The notes under the pieces were generated by a model, which was not told where the DNA came from, did no database searches, and was given only the letters and a program-made list of their open reading frames with translations. The position numbers and the translations under genes were made by a program. Below are positions 54,823 through 62,809 of a stretch of 64,000 nucleotides of DNA, piece by piece (within the stretch, counting starts at the first letter, position 1; each line of letters starts with the position of its first letter). Source of the DNA: Candidatus Caccoplasma merdavium (GTDB taxonomy: Bacteria; Bacteroidota; Bacteroidia; Bacteroidales; UBA11471); contig DVLI01000026.1 of assembly GCA_018715595.1 (NCBI GenBank), positions 292,082 through 356,081 of the forward strand. The letters are read 5' to 3'.

Positions 54823-56397
54823 TTAATATATCATGACATGTTGCACAGCGAGAAGTTGTCCTTTCTCATCAAGAACCCGCACGATATATCGGCCGGAAGG
54901 AGTAGCCGTCGTGGAAAGTTTATTACCAGAAGTTTCAGCAACCAGCTGACCCGAAATGGAATAGAGCTGTACCGAAATGGCGTCGGTCGTACCCAAGACA
55001 ACAATCTCAGAAGAAATCGTAACGACCTTCACCTCCTCGAAACTGCCGACTATGCTCTCGACATGGGAAGAGAATGCCTCCGACTCATAACACCCCAAGT
55101 CGGGAGCGGTGCCATTGTAAGGATAGCCACAATCTATACCGGCATCGATGAGCTTACTGCCCGAAGCCAGACGGAGCAATGTCGTCTCAGGCAACGAACC
55201 GTCGGCATTGCGAGGCGCAATGGCATCAGCGACATTGAGACCTTCAAAGTCGGCATCGCTGCAAGTGATACCCAAATTCCATGTATTATATTTGGCATCG
55301 ACCGACTTGCAAGCCAAGCGGTTACTGTTTTTCGAACGATAGGAAACACTGTTGCGAATCAGCAACGAACCGTAAGAACCATTGGCAAAGCCATAGTCCT
55401 GATTGTTTTTATATGCCGTTGCATTATAGATTTTCATGGCACCGGCATTGTTGTTCTGGTCGAAACCTTTTGAAGCATTAGCCACGGCCAGGCAATTTAC
55501 CAAAGTCACATTATGCTCGGTATTTTTTCCTCCCAATTTGAAACCGTTGCCGTTTCCATGACAAGGATAACTGGCCAGTTCCATCTCTGAGAACTGGTCG
55601 AACCACGCTTTGTCGATTTCATAACGGGGGTGGTCATACATGTCAAAGGTTTTGGGTCCATTGTCGTAACAGATGCAGTTTTCCATCACCGTATTTCCCT
55701 CACGTTGGAAAAAGTCCCAACCATCATCGCCATTCGACCACGAACGGCAACCGATGTAGGTGTTCGGATTGTCGTTGGTGTATTGCTTGTCGGCAAATCC
55801 GTCAGAGTTTTCACCATAATTAGGCGTGTTATTGTCACCCATATTCTTGTAATCGAAATTGTGGTGCGAATCGCAATTCTTTATCACATTCCCGCCACCA
55901 TCCTTGTGTTGTATGCCTGAGTCTCCACAACCGTAAACTTCGAGATTCTCGATAAGGCAATAATTGGCGTTGTTGAGAAGGCCGTTTTTACCGGCATAGC
56001 GTATTGTAAAATCTTTCAGATGATAATACTCACCGCCCCCTTTCAGGCACAGCCCGATATTATTGGAGCCGGTAACTTCGTTGGCATACGGTTGTTTGCG
56101 GTAATCGAGAATGGCTTTTTCACCGGGATAACCGGCAATGACCGTACGTTTTTCGGCTGTTCCCGACTTTTTACTGGCCACATCAATGCGTGTCGAGAGG
56201 TCATACTGTCCGCCCAACAGATAGAGCGTATCGCCCGACGAAATTTTGCTGATACCCGTTTGGAACGAACAGGGTTTTGTGTAAGAAGAGCCGTCGCCCG
56301 ACCCCGAAGGAGAAGCATAATAAACTTTTCCGGCAGCCATCGTCGTTACGGGAAGAAAGGCGGCCGAAAACATCATCGAAAGTAATATTTTTTTCAT
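54823..56397 (-). CDS. Family 9-like pectate lyase with C-terminal sorting-type domain
   Basis: 524-residue exported right-handed beta-helix enzyme. Signal peptide MKKILLSMMFSAAFLPVTTM; then a parallel beta-helix with aspartate-rich turns resembling polysaccharide lyase family 9: CGDSGIQHKDGGG, KNCDSHHNFDYKN, NSDGFADK, SNGDDGWDFFQ. Such lyases cleave pectate using calcium. The last ~60 residues (VQLYSISGQLVAET...SGRYIVRVLDEKGQ) look like a type A T9SS sorting tail. The start at 56397 is chosen because a signal peptide begins there; an earlier frame extension contains none. It has a minus-strand TATCTTTG promoter and complements the GH28 gene at 38238. Confidence 0.85.
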   Translation of the reverse strand: MKKILLSMMFSAAFLPVTTMAAGKVYYASPSGSGDGSSYTKPCSFQTGISKISSGDTLYLLGGQYDLSTRIDVASKKSGTAEKRTVIAGYPGEKAILDYRKQPYANEVTGSNNIGLCLKGGGEYYHLKDFTIRYAGKNGLLNNANYCLIENLEVYGCGDSGIQHKDGGGNVIKNCDSHHNFDYKNMGDNNTPNYGENSDGFADKQYTNDNPNTYIGCRSWSNGDDGWDFFQREGNTVMENCICYDNGPKTFDMYDHPRYEIDKAWFDQFSEMELASYPCHGNGNGFKLGGKNTEHNVTLVNCLAVANASKGFDQNNNAGAMKIYNATAYKNNQDYGFANGSYGSLLIRNSVSYRSKNSNRLACKSVDAKYNTWNLGITCSDADFEGLNVADAIAPRNADGSLPETTLLRLASGSKLIDAGIDCGYPYNGTAPDLGCYESEAFSSHVESIVGSFEEVKVVTISSEIVVLGTTDAISVQLYSISGQLVAETSGNKLSTTATPSGRYIVRVLDEKGQLLAVQHVMIY

Positions 56398-56438
56398 ATT
56401 GAACGGTATTAGATTGTAAATCTCGATTTTAGCGGCGG

Positions 56439-56446
56439 CAAAGATA
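56439..56446 (-). promoter_or_regulatory. Promoter -7 element for the pectate lyase
   Basis: TATCTTTG on the minus strand, 42 bases before the start at 56397, which supports that start over the longer open frame. Confidence 0.55.
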
Positions 56447-56552
56447 CAAAGAAAAAAATATCCCGTGTAATTTTCTTGGAAATTTATTAACTGTCTGTTC
56501 CATAGATGTCTCCCGACAATAAAATGGAGAACCAATCCGAATCGGGGAAAAT

Positions 56553-57155
56553 CTATTGCAACAAGATATGTTCCCGCTCAAACAATGAGGCATACACCTC
56601 GGCCTTCTTGGCCAAAGCCAAGGGATAAGCCCGTGAGGACGAGGGCATGCGGTAAAAGCGCATCGAGCGTCCTTCAAAATCGAAAGCCGTACAATCGCCT
56701 ATGCGCGGCTCGGCAATCATGGCCGAGGCGGTGAAAACGTCGGTGGCCTTCTGCCCGGTAGCGACGACAGCCCCACATTGCGGCAACTGGCGCAACAACG
56801 CGCGCCAATCGGTGGGTTCCACGACTTCGAGGAACTTGTCCGAGGCATTGTCTTTGAGCCGTCGCACCACGGTTGCCATATCATACAGGGCAATACCTTT
56901 TTCTTGCAAAAAGGTCTCTATGCGGCCGAGGTCGAAACATTTTTTCTCAGGCAACAGGGTGAAACGGTCTTTGTCGCCATAAAAGACCAACCCCATGATG
57001 CGCCACATGTCATTGAGCCAGTTGGGGTAAAAGAAATCCATGCACCAGCGGTCGGGTTTCGGAGGGAAACTCCCCAACATCAACACACGGGCATGGGCCG
57101 GCAAATAGGGCTGCCAAGGGTGATGTTCGAGCGGAATTTTATCGACTGTATCCAT
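56553..57155 (-). CDS. Uracil-DNA glycosylase-family protein (G/U mismatch type)
   Basis: 200 residues of the uracil-DNA glycosylase superfamily, resembling deoxyinosine/mismatch-specific members. The first motif is VLMLGSFPPKP (G-S-F-P-P in place of the GQDPY of UNG), NWLNDMWRIMGLVFYGD follows, and a late RMPSSSRAYPLALAKKAEVY carries the second-motif S-S-S/R. It would excise damaged or deaminated bases. The exact substrate is uncertain. Stand-alone gene just upstream of the tRNA-Asp gene. Confidence 0.82.
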   Translation of the reverse strand: MDTVDKIPLEHHPWQPYLPAHARVLMLGSFPPKPDRWCMDFFYPNWLNDMWRIMGLVFYGDKDRFTLLPEKKCFDLGRIETFLQEKGIALYDMATVVRRLKDNASDKFLEVVEPTDWRALLRQLPQCGAVVATGQKATDVFTASAMIAEPRIGDCTAFDFEGRSMRFYRMPSSSRAYPLALAKKAEVYASLFEREHILLQ

Positions 57156-57265
57156 CGTTGCGAAAAATAGAGTGCCAAATTAGGAAAAATGCGGTAACCA
57201 CCCACTCCATCATCGAGAAAAAATTTCCTTTTTTTGAAAATGTCGATAAATTTTCCGTTCTATGC

Positions 57266-57296
57266 TTTGCAAGTATAAAAAATGATGCTATCTTTG
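57266..57296 (+). promoter_or_regulatory. Promoter for tRNA-Asp
   Basis: TTTG (57266-57269), 19-base spacer, TATCTTTG (57289-57296): full Bacteroidetes consensus, about 41 bases before the tRNA. Confidence 0.75.
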
Positions 57297-57337
57297 CACC
57301 GCAATTCGGCAGAGAGTCGGGTTGCAGACCTCAAAAA

Positions 57338-57411
57338 GGTGCGGTAGTTCAGCTGGTTAGAATACATGCCTGTCACGCATGGGGTCGCGGGTTCGAGTCC
57401 CGTCCGCACCG
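57338..57411 (+). tRNA. tRNA-Asp (anticodon GTC)
   Basis: 74 bases fold as a full cloverleaf. The acceptor stem GGTGCGG pairs exactly with CCGCACC (57404-57410) and the discriminator base is G. The D-loop AGCTGGTTAG, the anticodon loop CTGTCAC with GTC, and the T-arm GGGTTCGAGTCCC are present. CCA is not encoded. It lies at the junction with an AT-richer accessory region carrying mobile-element genes, so its 3' end is the likely attachment site. Confidence 0.97.
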
Positions 57412-57458
57412 CAATAGACATTGGAAATCAATGTTTTACAAATTAAGCACCCGATTTT

Positions 57459-57488
57459 ACACCCAAGAATGTAAAGTTGGGTGTTTTC
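57459..57488 (+). terminator. Likely terminator after tRNA-Asp
   Basis: ACACCCAA and TTGGGTGT form an 8-base stem around a 10-base loop, followed by TTTT. It lies between the tRNA and the truncated exporter. The rest of 57412-57520 shows no gene. Confidence 0.6.
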
Positions 57489-57520
57489 GTATTATTTATG
57501 ATTATAAAGGGAGAGTATAA

Positions 57521-57823
57521 AAGTTTTTTGTCGATGCGTTCATAGGATTTATGTGCCTGATGTTTGCCGGGGGTATTGCTTATGCCATTTATCACGCCTT
57601 GTTCATTGCTGTTGTCCAGCAGAATATCGCTTCGGAAATTCTCGGGCGCACGTTTTCTTTGATATTTAGTCTGAGCACGCTCTCTTCCTTGTTGGGGATA
57701 TTGGTATCGGGATATTTGGCTGAAAACATGAGTATTGCAACCTTGTTTGTAATCTGTGGGACGCTCATTGGAGCGGTCGGAGTAGCCGCGTGTTTCATCT
57801 CTTCGATAAAATCTCTGCAATAA
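57521..57823 (+). pseudogene. C-terminal fragment of a mef-type MFS efflux transporter
   Basis: The open frame from a stop at 57518 carries about 100 residues of two to three membrane helices (GFMCLMFAGGIAYAIYHAL, RTFSLIFSLSTLSSLLGILV, LFVICGTLIGAVGV) and ends normally in KSLQ. This is the tail of a major-facilitator drug exporter of about 400 residues whose N-terminal three quarters are gone. In NBU2-type Bacteroides elements mef(En2) sits directly before lnu(AN2), as here, so this is most likely its remnant. It should be inactive. Confidence 0.8.
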
Positions 57824-57851
57824 CATATTTATCACAAAGACATCGTTTATT

Positions 57852-58346
57852 ATGACAAAAAAAGAACACATTACGATTTCAGACTTATTCCAAATATTGG
57901 ATTTATTGGAAAGTACAGGCGTGAAGTATTGGCTCGATGGAGGATGGGGCGTAGATGCCCTGCATGGAGGGCAAACCAGAATCCATAGAGATGTGGATAT
58001 TGATTTTGACAGCCGTTATACCGACAAATTGATTGCCTTTCTTCAGGAAAATGGTTTCGTCATAGAAACGGACTGGCTTCCTGCGAGGATGGAATTATAC
58101 AGCGTCGAATTAGGGTATATAGACATACACCCGTTTATATTGAATGAGGATGGTACATCCAGACAAGCGGATTTGCAAGGTGGTTGGTATGAATTTCAGT
58201 CGGACTATTTTGGTGAAACTACTTTGGATGGCAGGGTTATTCCATGTATTTCATTGAAAGGGCAAAAGATATTCCATTCGGGATATGAATTGCGGGATAA
58301 GGATATTCATGACTTATCTATTCTTGATGCTATTTCAAAATCATAA
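57852..58346 (+). CDS. lnu(AN2): Lincosamide nucleotidyltransferase, Lnu(AN2)-like
   Basis: 164-residue nucleotidyltransferase of the LinA/Lnu class, which inactivates lincomycin and clindamycin by attaching AMP to a hydroxyl. Seen: the substrate-binding front YWLDGGWGVDALHGGQTR, the catalytic acidic pair in HRDVDIDFDSRY, and VELGYIDIHPF. The length and context (just behind a mef-type gene fragment, in a Bacteroides-type mobilizable element) match Lnu(AN2) of NBU2. Full length with an intact start, so probably functional. A terminator follows. Confidence 0.9.
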   Translation: MTKKEHITISDLFQILDLLESTGVKYWLDGGWGVDALHGGQTRIHRDVDIDFDSRYTDKLIAFLQENGFVIETDWLPARMELYSVELGYIDIHPFILNEDGTSRQADLQGGWYEFQSDYFGETTLDGRVIPCISLKGQKIFHSGYELRDKDIHDLSILDAISKS

Positions 58347-58348
58347 TT

Positions 58349-58380
58349 AAAAGCTGGAGGATCAATTCCCCCAGCTTTTT
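58349..58380. terminator. Terminator between lnu and relaxase genes
   Basis: AAAAGCTGG...CCAGCTTTTT hairpin with extra G-C pairs, between two convergent genes. Confidence 0.7.
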
Positions 58381-58394
58381 CAGCCCTCGTTACA

Positions 58395-59795
58395 TCATAA
58401 CTTGAATCCTCTACTTTTTCTTGGCTCTTCTGTTTTTCGTAAACCTTGCCGAAGTTTCTCCCATTGTTCTTTGAACCATTCGCCAATCGGTTGCCTGTTT
58501 ATGGTCAGTACCAGTTTACTGTCATTGGTCGGATTCTTTTCCACTTTGAAAATATCATTCCTGATGTCAAACTTCCGTCTGTGCTCTTCGGAATAAATCC
58601 TGCCATTGCACCTGATAGCCTCTTTCTTCGTCAGAAGGCTCTCTATCATTTCTTTGGTGAAGCCGATGGCAGTGCATAGCTTTTCCATTCTCAACATTTC
58701 TTTGAGCATCGGGAACCATTTGAACGCCTTTTCAAGAATAGCATTCAGTCGTGATATTTCCTTGTCTTTGGCTTCAAGCTCCAGATTGTGTATTCCTTGC
58801 AGATTACGTATCTGCTTGCCGTGCTGTTCCTGCATGTGCCGCATTTGGGCTTTCAGGTCATCAATTCCCTTATCCCGTTTGGCTATTTCCTGATGCAATT
58901 CTTCATTGGATAGTTCCAGTTTCTTCATTTTTCCACTGCCGAAAAGAGAACCCACTCCGCTCACTATGACCGTAGCGGCATCGGTGGCTGCGCCTTTGAG
59001 CTTGTCCGTGCGTATCTCCGATTTCACCTGACGGAGTTCCTGTTCGGCAAGGTTTATCTGTTCTTCTTTGTGCCGCTTTGCTGCATCCATGCGTTGCAGT
59101 TCGGCTTTCTGCTTCTCAATGATGAAGTCGTTCCGTTCCAAATGTTTTTTGCCTGTTACAGCCTTTGACTGCCCACGCTCCATCAGCAGGATATCAGATG
59201 CCAAGTTTTGCATTTCGGTCATATCCTCATCATTGAGTTTGCGGCTCTTGCCTGTATCGTGGTTCATCCAGTCAAATACGATATGGGCATGGTAATTCGG
59301 TTTGAACCACCTTTCGCCTACTTGGAAACTCTCCATGTCCTCCGGGTCAGGTTGTCCGCCCAGCCAATGCCCTTCGTCCTTGTGCAGGAAGATTTGAAGC
59401 GGTGTAATGCCCCATCGCCTTTGGCACTCTTCGCCAAACCTACGCACATCCTCCAGCGTGGTGTCCTGTCTGATTAGCAATACACCCTCACGGATGGGAG
59501 AACATCCCGCCACCTTGATAATCTTGCCATTCTTCCCTTTGCGCTCACGCTCCTTTTCCTGCATGGCACGTCCTGTCTTTTCCTTGACCATGCGTTTGAT
59601 GTTCTCATAGTGCGTCTGCAATTCGGGACTGCCGAAATCCGGATTTATCCATTGTTCGTTATCAGCCGTAAGTTCGGACACGATGTAGATTTTGGACTTG
59701 CCGATGTTGCGCATATACTCGGCAGTCCTCCGGTTATGAGCCTCGCTTGATGCCACGTTGCAAGGCTTGATATGTATGCTTGATTTTGTTGCCAT
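58395..59795 (-). CDS. MobV-type relaxase
   Basis: 466-residue mobilization protein that should nick oriT and pilot the strand. The N-terminal catalytic half has HNRRTAEYMRN and KDEGHW, and the metal-site block PNYHAHIVFDWMNHDTGKSRKL, the N-x-H-A-H pattern of MobV/Pre relaxases. From about 215 to 400 it is a long coiled coil (Q/E/K-rich), as in MobV proteins. The start MATKSSIHIKP matches the usual N-terminus; an in-frame ATG 18 codons upstream is possible. It ends in KSRGFKL, similar to the primase end KPKGFRL. Confidence 0.88.
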   Translation of the reverse strand: MATKSSIHIKPCNVASSEAHNRRTAEYMRNIGKSKIYIVSELTADNEQWINPDFGSPELQTHYENIKRMVKEKTGRAMQEKERERKGKNGKIIKVAGCSPIREGVLLIRQDTTLEDVRRFGEECQRRWGITPLQIFLHKDEGHWLGGQPDPEDMESFQVGERWFKPNYHAHIVFDWMNHDTGKSRKLNDEDMTEMQNLASDILLMERGQSKAVTGKKHLERNDFIIEKQKAELQRMDAAKRHKEEQINLAEQELRQVKSEIRTDKLKGAATDAATVIVSGVGSLFGSGKMKKLELSNEELHQEIAKRDKGIDDLKAQMRHMQEQHGKQIRNLQGIHNLELEAKDKEISRLNAILEKAFKWFPMLKEMLRMEKLCTAIGFTKEMIESLLTKKEAIRCNGRIYSEEHRRKFDIRNDIFKVEKNPTNDSKLVLTINRQPIGEWFKEQWEKLRQGLRKTEEPRKSRGFKL

Positions 59796-59851
59796 CTTTT
59801 CAATTTTTGATTCGGTAATTACTAATTTTGTTTGCTGCTTTCCGCTCATAA

Positions 59852-60023
59852 CCGCATGGGGTTCTTAGGGGTGCAACCCATAAGCGGAGTTTCCAAAGAG
59901 AGGGTCACTCTTTGGTCGGGGTTCTCAGGGGTGAAACGCCCTGAGTGGGTCATTAGGGCAAAGCCCTAATCCCCTCGGGAGAGCCCACAACTACGCAAGC
60001 GAAGCGTGTAGTTATAGTGGGCT
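59852..60023. repeat. Five-hairpin cluster upstream of the relaxase, candidate oriT
   Basis: Five inverted repeats follow each other directly upstream of mob: an imperfect CTTAGGGGT/ACCCATAAG within outer CCGC/GCGG (59852-59887), a perfect CCAAAGAG/CTCTTTGG (59893-59915), a perfect CTCAGGG/CCCTGAG (59924-59945), a perfect ATTAGGGC/GCCCTAAT (59952-59970), and a large nested arm AGCCCACAACTAC/GTAGTT...GTGGGCT (59982-60023). Two direct repeats GGGGTTCT[TC]AGGGGTG lie 61 bases apart (59858, 59918). Placement beside the relaxase fits an oriT. Nick site not identified. Confidence 0.6.
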
Positions 60024-60981
60024 ATAACCGGAAGCCTTTCGGTTTCTTGGGTAACGCATCATTCCTCTTTTTGACGAATTGCATTTGCTCTTTTCTATCC
60101 GCCATGCGTTTCTGCAAATACTCGTTCAGGTCTTTGCATCCGCTGTAGATTTGTGAAGCGTCCCGTATATGCTGGGTGCTGTCGTATTCCTTGCGGATTT
60201 GCTGAAGGGCTTCCATTCCTGCACGGTCATTGTCAAAAAAACAGTGGATTCGCTCATAGCTTCCCAATGGATAAAGTGCTTTGGAAACATTGGCAACAGA
60301 GTTCAAAACCATGTAATCCTGCCTGTCGAAATCGGGATATTGCGGACAGCTTTCGAGCCGCAGGGTCAGAAATGAGAGGTAGTCCATAAATCCCTCGAAA
60401 ACGAAACACGTGCCCTTTGGCTCTCCCGACTGTCTGATGTGGGATATTTCCTTCGGTGCGATACAGCCCTTGAAATATCGGTTGCGGATTTCATAGCCGC
60501 CCGACATGTTGGGAAACGCAATGGCGAAGTACCGTTTGCCGTTGTGCGTAAACCGCGCTTCCTTACATTCTTTTTTCGCCAGTGCCGGATTTATTCCCCT
60601 TTCCTGCAAGTAAGCGAGCAAGGCAGGAGAAGAAAGCGGCACGATTTCCAACTGTTGGAAACTCGGCTCTGTAAATGACTGCTTGCGAAAAGAGAAAGAA
60701 ACGGGGTGCACGTGCGGTGCTTGTTCCTCTATGCGTTTCAAAAGGTACGGCACGCTGTCCGTTGCATAGAGGTGCGAAGCCAGCGCAATGATGTTGCCGC
60801 CCTTGCCGAGCGCAAAATCATACCATTGGTTCCGCTCGGTGTTCACCTTGAACGAGGCTTCGGTTTCTTCCCTGAACGGTGATTTGTACCAAAGATTGAT
60901 GCCCTGCCGCTTCACCGGGCTATATCCCAAGCTGTGAAGGTATTCTTCCAGCCTGATTTGTTTTGCTGTCTGTATGTCCAT
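60022..60981 (-). CDS. Mobile-element DNA primase (zinc-finger/Toprim)
   Basis: 319-residue DnaG-type primase. The N-terminal ~80 residues resemble a CHC2-type DNA-binding domain: Y/F-K-S-P-F-R-E-E-T (WYKSPFREETEASF) and DFALGKGGNII, but with the family's cysteines missing. The Toprim catalytic core has the glutamate in CFVFEGFMDYLSF (about 195) and the aspartates in FFDNDRAGMEAL. It should prime the transferred or replicating element. It ends in KKPKGFRL, and its end overlaps the last oriT hairpin. Confidence 0.87.
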   Translation of the reverse strand: MDIQTAKQIRLEEYLHSLGYSPVKRQGINLWYKSPFREETEASFKVNTERNQWYDFALGKGGNIIALASHLYATDSVPYLLKRIEEQAPHVHPVSFSFRKQSFTEPSFQQLEIVPLSSPALLAYLQERGINPALAKKECKEARFTHNGKRYFAIAFPNMSGGYEIRNRYFKGCIAPKEISHIRQSGEPKGTCFVFEGFMDYLSFLTLRLESCPQYPDFDRQDYMVLNSVANVSKALYPLGSYERIHCFFDNDRAGMEALQQIRKEYDSTQHIRDASQIYSGCKDLNEYLQKRMADRKEQMQFVKKRNDALPKKPKGFRL

Positions 60982-61053
60982 AAATGATTGTCTTTATCGG
61001 TTATTGTTTGTTTTTCTTTTCGCCAGTATCTGTTTATAGGTTACTGGCTGTAT

Positions 61054-61179
61054 AACCACTTCACTTTATTGTCGTATATATAGGATACGGCTTAAAGTGA
61101 AGCGGTTTGATGCGCTCCTGCAACCACTTCGCTTTATCCTAATATATAGACCCGGAGAATAAAGTGAAGTGATTGCAGG
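61054..61179. repeat. Two tandem inverted repeats with four CACTTCRCTTTA cores
   Basis: Two dyads between primase and ATPase genes: AACCACTTCACTTTA (61054-61068) with TAAAGTGAAGCGGTT (61093-61107), and CCTGCAACCACTTCGCTTTAT (from 61117) with ATAAAGTGAAGTGATTGCAGG (to 61179). All four arms share the core ACTTC(A/G)CTTTA, spaced as two palindromes with AT-rich centres (GTATATATAG, TAATATATAG). This looks like iterons or operators for the neighbouring RepA-like protein; function is inferred. Confidence 0.7.
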
Positions 61180-61186
61180 AAGCGTG

Positions 61187-62278
61187 TCAATAGTGGAAAT
61201 CCGGTTCGTATCTGTACTTCCTGCCATTTTCCTGCACTATCATCCGCTTGTTCTTCAACACTGTGATGAGCTTAACCAGCTTGTTGTCGCTTAACGGAAC
61301 ACCCACCAAGGCATACGACTCTTTCAATGCTTTGCTCAGTTCCTTATATCCGTATTCGTCCTGCAACGAAAATGCTGCTTCCAGTGCTATCCGGTGTTGT
61401 TGCTCGGAAATGTCCTTGCAGGCATCAAACCTTTCGCCTTGGGGTCTGCCGGGCGCTTTGGCTTCTGTCTGGTAATCCTCCATCAGTTCAGGCAATGCCC
61501 TTTCATTGATGCGGAAGGCAAACGGCTCGAAGTCCATCGCACGGATGTGCATGGCGGAAACCTTGCTGATGTCCCCGTTGCTTTTGTCCTTTTCAACGAG
61601 CAGTACGGTTTCAGCCTTGTTGTTCAGTTCCGTGCCGATATGTCCCCTTGCGTTCTCATCCCCCTTGTTCTGGTGGAGTATCGTGTGGATATGTATCTGC
61701 CTGTCGTCCGTCCACTGCATCAGTTTCGATATGATGCGTGTCGATTCGCCGGGGCTGTTGATGTCATACACCATGTCACGGATACCGTCTATCACCACCA
61801 GACCAAGGTTCGGCGTATGGTAGATTGCCTGTTCGACAATCCTTATGCGCTGCTCCGGCGTGTATTTCCGCAGGGCAAGGAACTCAAGGTTTTCGTTGTC
61901 CTTGTCATCGGGCAGCCCTGCCATACGCATGATGCGCTCCATCACATTCAGACAGTGGTGGGGGCTTTGCTCCGTATCGACATAAAGCACTTTCCGTTTG
62001 GCTTCGGGAAGTTCAGCCGCATACCTGAGCACCGTTCCGTTCTTCAATGCCGCCGCCACGATAGCTGACACATTGAATGTCTTCTTGCTTTTGGCTTTGC
62101 CGATGGATGCACTGAAATTGCCCAGTGTACCAATGACCGAACCTTGCACTTTTAGAATCTCAGGTGCTTTCTCGTAGATTTTCGACAGGCTCAGGCGTGA
62201 AGCTTGCCAAAGGATTATTGCCTGTTCTGCCGAAATCTCCTTTATTTCTTTCATATAGTCCATAAGCATACCTCCCAT
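61187..62278 (-). CDS. RepA-like RecA-fold ATPase (helicase) of mobile element
   Basis: 363-residue AAA/RecA-type ATPase of the RepA helicase kind. The Walker A is degenerate at GNFSASIGKAKSKKT (about 48-62), followed by the beta strand KVLYVDTEQSPHH, the Walker B LVVIDGIRDM, and an IHTILHQNKGDENARGHIG-type sensor/loop region. A C-terminal winged-helix-like part (EYGYKELSKAL...) may bind DNA. Its start codon shares an A with the stop of the DUF3853 gene (TAATG), so the two are translationally coupled. With the adjacent repeats it may form a replication module. Confidence 0.85.
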   Translation of the reverse strand: MGGMLMDYMKEIKEISAEQAIILWQASRLSLSKIYEKAPEILKVQGSVIGTLGNFSASIGKAKSKKTFNVSAIVAAALKNGTVLRYAAELPEAKRKVLYVDTEQSPHHCLNVMERIMRMAGLPDDKDNENLEFLALRKYTPEQRIRIVEQAIYHTPNLGLVVIDGIRDMVYDINSPGESTRIISKLMQWTDDRQIHIHTILHQNKGDENARGHIGTELNNKAETVLLVEKDKSNGDISKVSAMHIRAMDFEPFAFRINERALPELMEDYQTEAKAPGRPQGERFDACKDISEQQHRIALEAAFSLQDEYGYKELSKALKESYALVGVPLSDNKLVKLITVLKNKRMIVQENGRKYRYEPDFHY

Positions 62279-62586
62279 TATTTCCGTCCTCCTGTTTTCT
62301 TCCCGGCAAGTTCAAGAGCCAATTCTGCATCTACGATAATCTTGCGCCCTATCTGGGTAATAGCCTTGTCTATCTTACCGCTTTTCTTTATGCGGTTGGC
62401 AGTGGGCAGACTGCACCCGAACAGTTTGGCTATACCGAGTATTCCGTACACATACTTCTTTTCCGTGTCTGTAACGGGTTGCGGCAATGCTTCGGCCTGA
62501 CCTGAAGCGTGCTTACTCAGGAATATGAATTCTTCTCCTGTCATCTGCCAGACGGGTTTTGATAATAATTCTTGGATATTTGTCAT
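62278..62586 (-). CDS. DUF3853 (HTH, excisionase-like) protein
   Basis: 102 residues. The second half has the DUF3853 block YVYGILGIAKLFGCSLPTAN followed by RIKKSGKIDKAITQIGRK and ends in LALELAGKKTGGRK. It resembles MerR/excisionase-type HTH DNA-binding proteins that mobile elements use for excision, control or replication. It is coupled by a TAATG overlap to the RepA-like gene and preceded by a short AT-rich region with a hairpin terminator for the upstream gene. Confidence 0.88.
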   Translation of the reverse strand: MTNIQELLSKPVWQMTGEEFIFLSKHASGQAEALPQPVTDTEKKYVYGILGIAKLFGCSLPTANRIKKSGKIDKAITQIGRKIIVDAELALELAGKKTGGRK

Positions 62587-62742
62587 CGTCCAATCTATTT
62601 AGTCGTTAAACAATCAGCCCTGCGCACTGGCTGCTATTTCTGTTCTCGAACGATGCAAAATTAGGTAGGGTTATGAGTGGTAAGGATGGGGATGATATAA
62701 ACCGAATATCATTGTATCTTATTGAATGTCAGAAAATAAAAA

Positions 62743-62770
62743 TACCACTCAAAAATTATTTTGAGTGGTA
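62743..62770 (-). terminator. Terminator after the 339-residue gene
   Basis: A perfect 12-base stem TACCACTCAAAA with TTTTGAGTGGTA, four-base loop, then a T-rich stretch on the minus strand, 40 bases after the stop. The rest of 62587-62809 shows nothing definite. Confidence 0.75.
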
Positions 62771-62809
62771 AAAGTGGAACTTTCGTAAAGTATCAGGATA
62801 TATCACGGA

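Noticed and set aside
57443..57871. 142-codon frame on the minus strand over the mef fragment
   Set aside because: Lies opposite a clearly recognisable exporter tail and the start of lnu; no motif; not an integrase remnant as far as can be seen.
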